Source: Mesostigma viride
Lineage: Eukaryota; Streptophyta; Mesostigmatophyceae; Mesostigmatales; Mesostigmataceae
Assembly: GCA_009746045.1 (NCBI GenBank)
Contig: RPFO01000389.1
Coordinates: forward strand, 1,881,638-1,945,637
Direction of reading: 5' to 3'
DNA: 64,000 bases
The notes under the pieces were generated by a model. That model worked only from the letters and a program-made list of their open reading frames with translations. It was not told the origin of the DNA and did not search any database. Positions 1 to 62,878 of the stretch are shown in pieces (position 1 is the first letter of the stretch; each line of letters opens with the position of its first letter). The translations under genes and the position numbers were made by a program.

Positions 1-238
1 ATTCTGCGCTGCTGCTGCTGCTTCCATGCTGCTGGCTGCTGCTGCTGCTGCCTGCTGCTGCGCTCTGCTGCTGCTGCCTGCCTGCTGCTGCTGCGCTGCT
101 GCTGCTGCCTGCTGCGCTGCTTGCTGCTGCTGCTGCGCTTGTGCTTGCTGCTGCTGCTTGCTGCCTGCTGCTGCGCTGCTGCTCTGCCTGCTGCTGGCTG
201 CTGGCTGTACTTGCCTGCTGCCTGCTGCTAGCTGCTGC

Positions 239-291
<53 letters not shown>

Positions 292-430
292 AATGCCTGC
301 ATGCTCGCTGGCTGCTGCTGCTGTGCTGCTCATTCTCTTGTCTCGCTGCGCTGCGCTGCTGCTGCTGCTGCATGCGCTGCTGCTGCTGCCCTGTGCTGCT
401 TGCTGCTGCTGCTTTTGCTGCTGGGCTGCT

Positions 431-480
<50 letters not shown>

Positions 481-909
481 GCTGCTGCCTGCATGCTGCT
501 GTGCTGCTGCTGCTGTGCTGCTTCTGCTCTGCTGCTGCTGCTGCTGCTGCGCTGCTGCCTGCCTGCTCTGCTGCTGCTCGCTGCTGCGCTGCTGCGGCTG
601 CTGCTGCGGCTGCTGCCTGCATGCTGCTGCCTGCTGCTGCTGCATTGCTGCTGCCTGCTAGGTTGCCTGCTGCTGCCTGCTGCTGTGCGGCTGCTGCTGC
701 CTGCTCTGCTGGTGCTGTGCTGCTTTGCATGCGGCTGCTTGCTGCTGGTGCTGCTGCTGCGGCTGCTGCGCTGGTGCTTGCTCTGCTGCGGCTGCTGGGC
801 TTCATGCTGCTGCGGGCTGCATGCTGGCTGCTGCTGCTGCTGCTGCGGCGGCTGCTGCGGCTGCTGCTGCTGCTGCTGCTGCGGCTGCTGCTGCTGCTGC
901 GGCTGCTGC

Positions 910-956
<47 letters not shown>

Positions 957-1018
957 GTGGTGGTGGTGGTGGTGGTGCTGCTGCTGCTGCCGCCGCCGCC
1001 GCTGCTGCCGCTGCTGTT
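1..1018. repeat. Imperfect CTG/GCT triplet tract, about 1 kb
   Basis: The first kilobase is nearly all GCT/CTG triplets with small interruptions (GCCTGC, GCATGC), ending in a pure TGG run (about 950-976) and CCG/CTG triplets. All frames stay open over hundreds of bases, as expected of a triplet tract, so the Leu/Ala/Cys reading frames are not evidence of protein. It precedes the acceptor at 1235-1236 and so probably lies in an intron of the SET-domain gene, with CTG on the sense strand. Confidence 0.9.
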
Positions 1019-1236
1019 ATGGCCACTGGTCTTGGGGCACACTACGCTGTTCTGCGAGTGACCAACGTACCTGGCTGTCATGATGCGAGTGAGCTCATGT
1101 AATACGTGAGGGCCCGCTTAGCTCGCCCCACCTGCCCCCATATGGTGGAGCTAGGGAACCCTCGTACGATGGCCAATCCTTTTCCCATCATTTCGCGGAA
1201 GCTTCCTTTTTCTTCTCTTGTGGGCGTGGGCTGCAG
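1019..1236 (+). other. End of an intron upstream of the first visible exon
   Basis: Non-repetitive sequence that ends in a pyrimidine/T-rich stretch (about 1205-1220) and the acceptor TGGGCTGCAG (1227-1236). The upstream exon, expected to end with the Tyr-Cys part of a MYND-like finger, was not found and probably lies before the window. Confidence 0.6.
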
Positions 1237-53691
<52,455 letters not shown>

Positions 53692-54330
53692 CAGTACTGT
53701 TGACTTACTAGTATGCCGTGACGTCTGAGCTGCTTGGTTCTTGCCACGGGCCATGTTGCAGTAGGCAATTACAAGTTTTCTGCGTTGTCACTTCACATTC
53801 AATTATCAGTCATGTGTTTGGCCTGAACTTTTGTTTTCATTCAAGGCCATACATTGAGTATAATATTTACATATCATAATATTTACTTACTCTATAATAT
53901 TTACTTATTATAATAATATTTACATATAATTCTACTATAATATTTACTTTCTGAGCTATTTGCTCATTGTTTAGTTATGTTGCGGCGGGCTCAAAGGGGG
54001 CTGATCTGCCGCCTGTAGCGTGGCTCTACAGTACGTCACATACACCATGTGAGGTGCTTGTGTTATTTAGGACTAGAATAGAAGGGGACCGGCGTTGCGC
54101 CGGTACTGGTTCCTACTGTCATCCGTGCCCACCCTTTTGAGGAGGGTGCGGCGCCTTGAGAGCATGTGCTTTGTGATTCTTTTTCACACGTTCTTAGAGT
54201 GGTGTGGTGAACGTAGGAAGGCCTTTTTGCAGCTTCCCCTTGGACAACAACTTGTACAATGATTTTGAGGGTGTGGCTAGGCTCAACTGTTAAAGCCTGC
54301 ACACACATGTTGTAATAAACTTGATTCTCT
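53692..54330 (+). other. Probable 3' UTR of the SET gene
   Basis: Follows the stop codon. It contains an AT-rich run of ATAATATTTAC words (about 53856-53952) and ends near a TGTAA signal. Confidence 0.55.
54311..54315 (+). promoter_or_regulatory. TGTAA polyadenylation signal
   Basis: TGTAA is the usual poly(A) signal of chlorophycean algae. This is the first one seen after the stop codon. Confidence 0.5.
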
Positions 54331-55363
54331 GGTAGGAAGGCACTCCAATGGACCTTAGCTTCAGCACCTATGTGTGTTTGTAGGGCAGCTGAGAGAGTGA
54401 ACTGGCACCTTCCACCGATTTCAAATGAAGTGTTCTGCTAATATTCTTTGTTAGCTCTTCCCTATTCTCTACATTCACCACACAAAAAAGGCTCACAGGG
54501 GGTGGCCCAGCCTGCCATTAATTAACCGGTGTTTTTTTAATTAGAACGCGATATATCGCGTTGTAAGCTTTTTTTTAGAACGCGTATAGCACCTAAGGAA
54601 AATTTTTTTTCATGGTCATGTATATACTTTCCTGAAAGCCCATAAATCAAAGTTTTTTTTTAGCTACTCAGACCTACAACATGCTGATTCATTAGAGAGA
54701 TAACTGGTTTGAATACAGGGGGGTCTGACCATGACCGCAATTTGTTGACCCTAGGTCACAAGTCATGTGCTTATTCACAAATGGTTCATGAAAAAAATCT
54801 GGCTTCTTGCACGAGCTATGGGCAACATATGCAGGCTTTGTGGAACAAAACTCAGGCCCATTCGGCCACTGGAGCTATTTTTCATTAGCATCACAAACAC
54901 AACGCAGTACAACGCAGTACGACGCAGTACAACGCAGTGGGAAAAATGAGAGCCCTTCACAACATGACGCAACAACACGAGCCCCATAAACGGGGCCATA
55001 GTGAGCTTGGAGGGTCAAAACGTTGAAAATAGGTGTTGTATAAGTTATACCGCATCAAACATGCATAAAACATGCAGCATATGACTGGATGACATCGTAT
55101 GACTGAATCAGGCAGGCACAGCCAAAGCATCATCCACTCTCACAACGTGTTGAGCACGTGCCTTGTGGCAAGGGAGGTGCTGGGTTTTCATTCCATAACG
55201 CGTGCAATACTGAAAGAAAGAGGCACGTGTAATGCAAGGCTTGGATAGGTTGAGTGATCCATGAGCTTACATGCAGGCAAAGATGACGCTGGAATGCATG
55301 CTAGCAAATGGTGGCAACATGCTAACAACACATGATTATACACCATGATTATGGGCATCTAGC
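54331..55363. other. Intergenic region
   Basis: Contains a CGCGATATATCGCG palindrome (within 54544-54565) and four tandem copies of a 10-bp AACGCAGTAC-type unit (54900-54939). No gene recognised. Confidence 0.5.
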
Positions 55364-55521
55364 CCACTATGGCATTCATAGCGATTCGGGCCGCGGTGCC
55401 CACACCCCTGTAACTAGGACCTAGATAGCTTATACCATCCATTCCATCCCATGTTCCCCTCCCACTGAGGACTTATGCTCACGTGACGCAGTCACGTGTC
55501 TATTAATTAATTAATTAATTA
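55364..55521 (+). mobile_element. 5'-truncated LINE copy with 13-bp target duplication
   Basis: About 135 bp of LINE 3' end plus a (TTAA)n tail, flanked on both sides by ATGGGCATCTAGC (55351-55363 and 55522-55534). Truncation, tail and target duplication are the marks of target-primed reverse transcription. It lies in inverted, tail-to-tail orientation to the long copy that follows. Confidence 0.9.
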
Positions 55522-55614
55522 ATGGGCATCTAGCTGATCTTCTTGCACAATCAACGCAGTATAAACCATCAACATCCAGTCCTCACGGCTTGATATGCAC
55601 GGCTTGACGACGTA

Positions 55615-58600
55615 TTAATTAATTAATTAATAGACACGTGACTGCGTCACGTGAGCATAAGTCCTCAGTGGGAGCGGAACATGGGATGGAATGGATGGTA
55701 TAAGCTATCTAGGTCCTAGTTACAGGGGTGTGGGCACCGCGGCCCGAATCGCTATGAATGCCATACTTGGTCACACGCGGAGCCCCCACAGGCTTGGGGG
55801 TGGTCTCCTTCATCACTACTTGCCATCTATCCTTGCGCACCATCTGCCTCCATATTACAGACAAACCAGGAGGCTGCCCGGGGGTGAGCCCGTCACGTCT
55901 AGTGTAGCACATGTCCATGCCGAGTCTATCACGAAAAGTCCACGGGTGGCGGCCCTGCCGCGCGCGGCCGGGGGCACGCCAGGTGAGGACATATCGCCCA
56001 GGCTGGGCGGGCTTGGTGCCAGCTAGTCTATCTGATGTATCTACCTGATCTGTGCGGGCCAGGTGCCCGGCTAGGCCCAGGCGCCTGTGCCTAATAATGT
56101 GGGAAACATAGGGCAAATCAGCGTACAAATCCTCATTACTAATGTGCAAACCAAAGGGGATGTTAAGGGCCTTGCGCAGCATCTTGGTGACGGCGCCGTC
56201 GAGTCGTTGCTCCAGCTCCTGCATCAGTGTCCACGTCTCGGCGCCATAGGTCAGGATCGTCAGAATGACGACCTTGAAGAGGTCACGCTTGACGATCCGG
56301 GGTAGGGCGGGGTTGCTCCACCAGCGGCGGTGGTCATGGAGGTGCGCCCACGCCATGCCGATCCGTGTCGTCATGTCGTCCTCGCAGTCGGGAAGCCAAC
56401 TGCCGAGCAGCTTGAAGCTGCCTGAAGGAGGGTAGTTGACCTCGGCATCGTCTAAGAGGCGGAGTGTGGGTGGGGGCCCTGCCATGCCGAGGGCCAGGGC
56501 CTCCGTTTTGGGGCTGATTTCTAGACCAACCGCCCGAGCCTCGAGCGCCAGGCAGTCCAGCCAAAGTTGGGCAGACTCCGGCTTCTCGATGAGCGTGATG
56601 TCGTCGGCATAAATGAGGTCAGCTAGTGAATTCTGCTTGTTAGTCGGCCCCCCTTCCCCAAGCTCGTTCGTGATCGCTAGGCCAGGGGCACGGCCTGCAA
56701 TGCTAGCAAAGCGAGCACGTGCCTGGCGCATAACATAATCCACTACAATAATAAACAGGTACGGCGACAGGACGCAACCCTGCCAGACGCCGGTCTGCAG
56801 TGGGCATGGCGGGGTAATGCCGTGTTGAGTGCGCACCGAAGTGGTCGACCCCTCATACAGCGTGCGGATGACGGTAATCAGGGGAGTGGGGACGCGAGCG
56901 CGAGCAAGTACAGCCCATAGAGCGTCCCAGAGGACAGAATCAAAAGCCTTGATGAAGTCGACGAAGATCAGGATGGCGGGAAACTCACCAGGTTGCAGGA
57001 GAGCGATTTCCTCGAAGAGGCGACGCGCGACGAAGATGGCCATGACGGTGTTGCGCCCAGGACGGAAGCCCATTTGACTTTCCCCAAGGTGACAGTCGAG
57101 AGCAGAACGAAGGCGGTTGAGGATCATGCGCATGAACAACTTAAGTGCGGCGCTCTGGATGCAGACTCCTCTGTAGTTGGCGGGGTCGTCAGGGGAACCT
57201 TTGTTTTTGTACAGCATAATACGGTAGCTGTGCTGCCACTCAGGAATCGGCGGCGCGTCGGCAAGCAGGATCCGGTTGCAGACGTCAAGCAGGAACCCCG
57301 TGAGCGCCGTCAGCTTAATCACCGGGGCTGGGAGCTGGTCAGGTCCAACGGCGGCATAGAAGCGGAGTTGCTTGGCGGCGGTGCTCAGCTCGAGCTCGGT
57401 GAACGGCGGGAGCTCGTTGGGGTCGGCCAGGGGTTCCGTCAGGGCTGGGTACGTGTAGTCCTGCTCAGCGGCGGGCGGCGTGGGCGGCGCAGGGACGTCC
57501 GCCGGTGCTACTGCCAGGCGTGCGGCCGCCAGAGGGCCAAGCGGCGGAGGCGGCGGGGGGGCGCCGAGCAGCCGGGACTGGGAGGAATACCACTGGTCGA
57601 GCTGCTGCTGCGGTGAGCCAGAGAGCGTCCGCGGCGCCGGCTGCGCGCCGCCGGCGGGCCGTTGGGCGTGACGCAGGCGGGTCCAGGCGTACTTGCCGTG
57701 CTGGTCCTTGAGGTGGGCGAAGTACTCGCGGACATGAAGGTCCTCCTGCTCCTTGGTCGCCTGCCGGATGGCCGAGTGGTAATCGGCTTTGAGGCGGGCG
57801 TAGCGGGCGGGGTCGCTGTTGTCGCGCAGGGCTTGCCGGGCCTGGATGACGGCGGGGAGCCGGTGCAGGCTGGTGAAGCGGGGCGGGCGGCGGGGGGGCA
57901 GTAGGGCCCCGGCCGCGGGCAGCTTGTCAGCGAGGTGCCGAAGGGCCGATGCCGGGCCGGCAGCGAACAGCTGGGCGTGGCTGGCCGGGATGTCCAGCGC
58001 GTCGACGAACGCCTCTGCGGCGCGCTTGTGGGCGCGTTTTTCAGGGAAGTCCTCCAGAGCGTCGTCAGATTTCTCGAGCAACTGAAGTGTGCGCAAATCA
58101 GGTGGTGCCACGTGCTTACGAAAGGGCGAGGGGAATCGCAGGCGGATGCGGGCGGTGACGATGCGATGATCGGAGCGCACCAGGGGGATCACATGCGAGC
58201 GAGCAGCTAGTACAGATCCTTGATGACGCTTGCGCATTACAACATAGTCAATGCAGCGTTCAGTGCCAGTTGGCGAGGTGTGTGTGACCAAAGCATCTGG
58301 ACTATGTGGAAAGCGGGTGTTGGCAGTGACCAAATCGCATGTCGTAAGCAAATCAGCAAAAAGTTCAGTGTTGGCATTGGAGACCGTACCGTTGGGGGCG
58401 TGCTGACATCCGCCAGTACCCGGTGGTAGCGTGGCGTTGGCGTCCAGCAGCAGAGCGAGGTAGTTGCGACCAGGGATGCCGTTCGCCAGGTTCTCCAGCG
58501 CTGCAAAGAAGTCCTTGCGGTCTTGTTCTGGGTGGCCGGAGTGGGGTGCGTAACCAACGCCCACCGTCAGGGCGTAGGTCGAGTGGCCCTCCATCGAATG

Positions 58601-59560
58601 AAAAGTGGCCACGAGGAGCCGAGCGTTGACCAGCTGGGGTTCGCCCATGTGGCGTACGGCGAGCGGGGAGCAGAGGAGACCGACGCCCCCGTTCCCGGTG
58701 CCGTCGCCGCCTCCGTAGTAGAACCGCCAGCCGTCGATGTCGTCAGCAACAAGGGCAGTTGATCCGCGGGCCGATGCAGTGCGCCTGTGTTCTTGGATTC
58801 CCAGGATGGCGATATTATTGTCGATGCAGAAACCAATAAGATTGGAGACTCGATGGCACTGACAGTCGTCACTGCGCAGGCAGTGACAGCGGTCAGCGTC
58901 GGGCTGGAGCGTGCGGGCGTTGAAGGTGGCGATGACCAAGGGCGCGCGTTGACCGAAAAGGGGGGTGCAGGCGGGGGTGGGGGCGGAGATGGAGCAGGGT
59001 GGTGATGGGGGTGGGGGTGGAGGTGGTGGGGTAGGGGGGGCGGGTTGGGGACTTATGCTTTCAATCACCGTTTCGATTCTTCCTGCCAACGCGTCGAGGC
59101 GACGCCGACGGTTGGCTCGGGTGGCCAGGTAGAATGAGTCTGCGTCTGCACGCATAAGAAATGCGTGCAGTCTGAGGAGGTTTCGGAGGCGGCCGCGCGA
59201 GGCGGGGCGAACCTGGCTCACTGCCAACCCGTTGCTCTCTCTCCGACAGCCCGAGGGCTGCGAAGGCGAACGTATACAGCACCTAAATGCTGCACAACTG
59301 CAACCTGCTATGGCTGACATGCAAGCAACGTCGAGTAGGATGGCGGTCTTAGAGAGGCTGGGCAGAGTTCGGTAGAAATAAGTGGAAAACTGGCAGAAAC
59401 TAGGTAGAAACACGATATACTTACGCCTGCAAGCACTGTTGAGCCGGTGGCAGAGGCCATTTCCAGGAAAATACAGCATACCGTAGCAATAGCCACGGTC
59501 ACGCCTTCCGCTATTTGCCGGCACCATCATGCCCGGAGCTACCCAATAAAAGTCTGCACA
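55615..59560 (-). mobile_element. LINE (non-LTR retrotransposon), long copy
   Basis: Minus-strand element. Its 3' end is a short unique tail followed by a TTAA-repeat tail (about 55615-55632), and its 5' limit is unclear (near or beyond 59530). A single long frame without RNase H plus a microsatellite tail suggests the RTE group, but the clade is not certain. Confidence 0.85.
55709..59530 (-). CDS. LINE endonuclease-reverse transcriptase polyprotein
   Basis: An uninterrupted frame of 1,273 codons, with the true start probably downstream of the first Met. The N-terminus is low in motifs and contains a Pro-rich run (about residue 165). An APE-like endonuclease runs from about residue 198 (VIATFNARTLQ) to about 440, with SDHRIVTARIRL near its end. 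The reverse transcriptase (about 690-1000) has FVDFIKAFDSV, LYKNKG and the active site LIYADDITL (Asp pair near residues 976-977, 56597-56611). The C-terminal part is TYGAETWTL, then RRLGLAGHLARTD. It nicks DNA and copies the element RNA at the nick. The frame is intact over its whole length and several near-identical truncated copies lie nearby, so the family was active recently. Confidence 0.9.
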   Translation of the reverse strand: MMVPANSGRRDRGYCYGMLYFPGNGLCHRLNSACRRKYIVFLPSFCQFSTYFYRTLPSLSKTAILLDVACMSAIAGCSCAAFRCCIRSPSQPSGCRRESNGLAVSQVRPASRGRLRNLLRLHAFLMRADADSFYLATRANRRRRLDALAGRIETVIESISPQPAPPTPPPPPPPPSPPCSISAPTPACTPLFGQRAPLVIATFNARTLQPDADRCHCLRSDDCQCHRVSNLIGFCIDNNIAILGIQEHRRTASARGSTALVADDIDGWRFYYGGGDGTGNGGVGLLCSPLAVRHMGEPQLVNARLLVATFHSMEGHSTYALTVGVGYAPHSGHPEQDRKDFFAALENLANGIPGRNYLALLLDANATLPPGTGGCQHAPNGTVSNANTELFADLLTTCDLVTANTRFPHSPDALVTHTSPTGTERCIDYVVMRKRHQGSVLAARSHVIPLVRSDHRIVTARIRLRFPSPFRKHVAPPDLRTLQLLEKSDDALEDFPEKRAHKRAAEAFVDALDIPASHAQLFAAGPASALRHLADKLPAAGALLPPRRPPRFTSLHRLPAVIQARQALRDNSDPARYARLKADYHSAIRQATKEQEDLHVREYFAHLKDQHGKYAWTRLRHAQRPAGGAQPAPRTLSGSPQQQLDQWYSSQSRLLGAPPPPPPLGPLAAARLAVAPADVPAPPTPPAAEQDYTYPALTEPLADPNELPPFTELELSTAAKQLRFYAAVGPDQLPAPVIKLTALTGFLLDVCNRILLADAPPIPEWQHSYRIMLYKNKGSPDDPANYRGVCIQSAALKLFMRMILNRLRSALDCHLGESQMGFRPGRNTVMAIFVARRLFEEIALLQPGEFPAILIFVDFIKAFDSVLWDALWAVLARARVPTPLITVIRTLYEGSTTSVRTQHGITPPCPLQTGVWQGCVLSPYLFIIVVDYVMRQARARFASIAGRAPGLAITNELGEGGPTNKQNSLADLIYADDITLIEKPESAQLWLDCLALEARAVGLEISPKTEALALGMAGPPPTLRLLDDAEVNYPPSGSFKLLGSWLPDCEDDMTTRIGMAWAHLHDHRRWWSNPALPRIVKRDLFKVVILTILTYGAETWTLMQELEQRLDGAVTKMLRKALNIPFGLHISNEDLYADLPYVSHIIRHRRLGLAGHLARTDQVDTSDRLAGTKPAQPGRYVLTWRAPGRARQGRHPWTFRDRLGMDMCYTRRDGLTPGQPPGLSVIWRQMVRKDRWQVVMKETTPKPVGAPRVTKYGIHSDSGRGAHTPVTRT

Positions 59561-59986
59561 AATCTCGGTTTAGCCGAGAGTTCGGGCGTTCGGAATGAAT
59601 AAACATGTGTTAAGAAGTCGAAACACCATGGAAATACCAAGCATGGTGCCGCAGCAGACCCGAGTCTTGCCGTAATAATATGTATGCCGGTTTCCAGGGT
59701 TTCCGCATGAAAGTTGGGTGAGAAACTGGAAAAAACTACGTTTCCTTTGCCCCAGTACCTCAACAAACTCGTAGAAACCTAATTATCAACCTTTGAGCGC
59801 ATCATCATGGTCGTACCACCCAACAGCCATGCACTGAAATTTGCGCGAAAACTGGCGAGATGTACCTGCCGCCATCGCCGTCGTCTTCACCTTCGTCCCG
59901 CGAAAATGCCTGATTTCAGTGGTACATATTTGTTTGCAGCTGTCACCAAAAAAAAAAATACCAGGATTTTTTCTTGAATTCTATGA
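59561..59986. other. Region upstream of the LINE
   Basis: No gene recognised. It could include the LINE 5' UTR. Confidence 0.35.
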
Positions 59987-60597
59987 GATGTTTCTGACCT
60001 GTGTTGAAAGTTTCAGACCAAAAATCGCATGTTTGGGTTAATAGGCTTGCCAGTTGTCAGATTACAACGCGATACATCGCGTTCTAACCCTACAACGCGA
60101 TGTATCGCGTTGTAAAAAAACACGGGTTAATTAGTTTGTTACAGGGTTGTGGGCACCACGGCCTCGATCGCTATGAATGTCAAACAGGGTCGATCGTGAA
60201 CACGCGGCGCCCCCACGGACTTGGGGGTGGTCTCCTGCATCACTGCCTGCCACCTATCCTTGCGAGCCATCTGCCTCCATATCACAGACGAGCCTCCATA
60301 TTACCAGGAGGCTGCCCGGGTGTGAGCCCATCTCATCTAGTGTAGCACATGTCCATGCCAAGCCTATCACGGAAAGTCCACGGGTGGCGGCCCTGCCGCG
60401 CTCGGCCTGGGGCACGCCAGGTGAGGACATATCGCCCAGGCTGGGCGGCCGCTTGGTGCCAGCTAGTCTGTCTGATGTGTCTACCTGATCTGTGCGGGCC
60501 AGGTGCCTGGCTAGGCCCAGGCGCCTGTGCCTAATAGTGTGGGAAACATAGGGCAAATCAGCGTACAAATCCTCATTACTAATGTGCAAACCAAACT
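59987..60597 (-). mobile_element. LINE 3' fragment plus palindrome-bearing flank, duplicated copy A
   Basis: 60130-60597 is a 5'-truncated minus-strand LINE fragment. The 140 bp before it carry two palindromes (60064-60083 and 60092-60114). The whole block recurs almost unchanged at 62879-63490. Confidence 0.8.
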
Positions 60598-60668
60598 CCC
60601 AGGCTCGTGGTACGTGAGCATAAGACCTCAGTACAGTCGAGTGGGATGGGTGTCACGTCCGTGATCAT

Positions 60669-61118
60669 TTACGTCTGAGCACTCGAGAAACGGCTGTTCA
60701 CCGAATCATTGGCGTCCAGTTCAGTTCCGTTGGTTTGGTTCCGCGATAGCCGTTTGGCTTGGATTTGTTCAAGTCTGGGTACCGGCTGCTTGCCTCTAAT
60801 GGTAGGGCACAGATCAGGGGTGATGTTGACAGGCAGGACATCCAGACAAGACTTGATATATTCAGCAGAGGCCTGCATGGAACAAACCCAGCTACCCTGC
60901 TGCTGCAGCAGCTCAAGCAGCATGCCACAGAACTTGACTGGCTCCTGACCCAGCTCCAGTTGCTTGCCAATCTTAAAACTGGCAGACACCTGGGCTATGA
61001 AAGCATTCACTGCAGCGCTTGCTGCTTGAGCTGACTGCAACCCTTCTACCCCCAGGTTGGGCCTTAGCAGGGGTTGTAAAATCTCCCTGGACCACACCTT
61101 AGTAGGAGTATTAACCAC
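60669..61118 (-). other. Unrecognised open frame, 149 codons
   Basis: A helical, Gln/Ala/Leu-rich frame (QAASAAVNAFIAQVSASFK ... LLELLQQQG). It could be a remnant of a gag-like or ORF1-like protein from a retroelement, but nothing diagnostic is seen. Confidence 0.3.
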
Positions 61119-61201
61119 GTATACCTGAGCCCCAGACCTGCTGTGCTATGGCAGGACTCCTTAAATTAGAAAGGCCCTTTTGATATCAGTGGCCGGCTTT
61201 G

Positions 61202-61752
61202 CACACATTAATTAATTAATTAATAGACACGTGACTGCGTCACGTGAGCATAAGTCCTCAGCGGGAGCGGAACATGGGATGGAATGGATGGTGTAAGCTA
61301 TCTAGGTTCTAGTTACAGGGGTGTGGGCACCTCGGCCCGAATCGCTATGAATGTCAAACAGGGTCGTGAACACGCGGAGCCCCCACAGGCTTGGGGGTGC
61401 CGGTCTGACCTGCATCACTACTTGCCATATATCCTTGCGTACCATCTGCCTCCATATTACAGACAAACCAGGAGGCTGCCCGGGTGTGAGCCCGTCACGT
61501 CTAGTGTAGCACATGTCCATGCCGAGTCTATCACGAAAAGTCCACGGGTGGCGGCCCTGCCGCGCGCGGCCTGGGGCATATCGCCCAGGCTGGGCGGGCT
61601 TGGTGCCAGCTAGTCTATCTTATGTGTCTACCTGATCTGTGCGGGCCAGGTGCATGGCTAGGCCCAGGCGCCTGTGCCTAATAGTGTGGGAAACATAGGG
61701 CAAATCAGCGTACAAATCCTCATTACTAATGTGCAAACCAAAGGGGGTGTTA
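61202..61752 (-). mobile_element. 5'-truncated LINE copy
   Basis: Begins with the TTAA tail (61207-61223), continues with the unique LINE 3' end, and runs to about 61752, where it meets TTAACCC. Minus strand. It is closely similar to 55617-56165 with a few short gaps. Confidence 0.85.
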
Positions 61753-61791
61753 ACCCTTAAATGGTACTGACTGATATTTATAGCGGGCAGT

Positions 61792-61823
61792 ACCAACTGT
61801 CCGCTACAAATAGCGGACAGTTG
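61792..61823. repeat. Perfect hairpin, 14-bp arms, 4-base loop
   Basis: CCAACTGTCCGCTA and TAGCGGACAGTTGG separated by CAAA. Confidence 0.9.
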
Positions 61824-62399
61824 GTTGGGAGCATAACGCAAATGCCAGTAGGTATTTCCGTGATATTTTTAGCCAGGCGTCTTCAGCTAGATGTGTAGTA
61901 ACTACGTCCCATACCTAAACATCACTACATTCTGACAAGTACACAGGGACTAATTATTGACCAAAGTACAGGGGGTACCCTTTTCCGCAATGGGACGAAA
62001 ACGTGAATCGGTAAAATATTGACATCCGTGCAGATTTGCCGCCATGGCGGTGCAGAAAACTGACTGGCGCAGGAGCGTCGATGCATGGATTCGTTCCAAA
62101 ATTTGTAGGCACACTTTATACATCACAAGTGTATCCCGTAGGGCTCCGCCCCTAATTCAAAGGTCGCTTTTTTGCAAGACGTTAGACGTCCTATCTAAAT
62201 TCAACCCCGAATGGCCTATGCTACTCCCACCCTTTGATCTGCCATATTTGACTTCCAAGTTCCACTATCCAGAGGTCGCATTCCCACGTCGCCGCCTTGC
62301 CGGTCTTTGGATCCACTACAACCCTGTCGGACAACCGGCGCGCTTAACCTCAACCTAAACGTCGCCGGTCGCATTTCCGCCCTCTACAACCTTTCCCGT

Positions 62400-62620
62400 C
62401 CCCCCATGCGGATCCCGTCAAGTAGAATCCCGTGAAAAATAATCCCGTGGAATAGAATCCCTTCAAGTTTATCCCGTCAACAGTATTCCGTCTAGCAGTC
62501 GTCAATCACCGAATCCCGTCAATCCCGTCCAGCGGCGGAGTTCAGTAAATCTCTCCCCACGATCCTCGTGATCATGCTAGGTAAATCCCGTCTAGTAGCT
62601 CCCGACAAAATAGTCCCAGC
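62400..62620. repeat. Irregularly spaced ATCCCGT words
   Basis: About ten occurrences of ATCCCGT or near variants (often AATCCCGTCAA or AATCCCGTGGA) at irregular distances. Confidence 0.7.
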
Positions 62621-62878
62621 TTGAGTTGGATACCGTAACAATACCTTTTTCATATCCCAACTCCGAGAACTGAGTAGGTGCGAATGGCGAATTTTTCGAC
62701 GAAATTTTGAACCATGACCGTTGAGAAGCTCTGTTTATAGGGTAGGATAAAGATGCTATAGACCTATTTGCGCAACCTCTAACGAGGCGCGTGATCATCT
62801 CGGGCTGGTTTTTCTTGCGTCAACACGCGTTCACTACCACCGGGATGCCGATGAAGCTAGCACTTGGTATTTGCCGTG

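Larger units (their letters stand above)
61753..62878. other. Spacer between LINE copies
   Basis: Contains a perfect 14-bp-arm hairpin (61792-61823), an unrecognised 104-codon frame (62041-62358, +) and a field of ATCCCGT-type words (62400-62620). Confidence 0.5.

Noticed and set aside
26-1102. Several Leu/Ala/Cys/Ser homopolymer-like frames on both strands
   Set aside because: Triplet tract with no start context, domain or matching exon. The real exon at 1237 uses a splice acceptor.
57480-59005. Several + strand frames of 60-200 codons
   Set aside because: They are antisense shadows of the LINE reading frame in GC-rich sequence.
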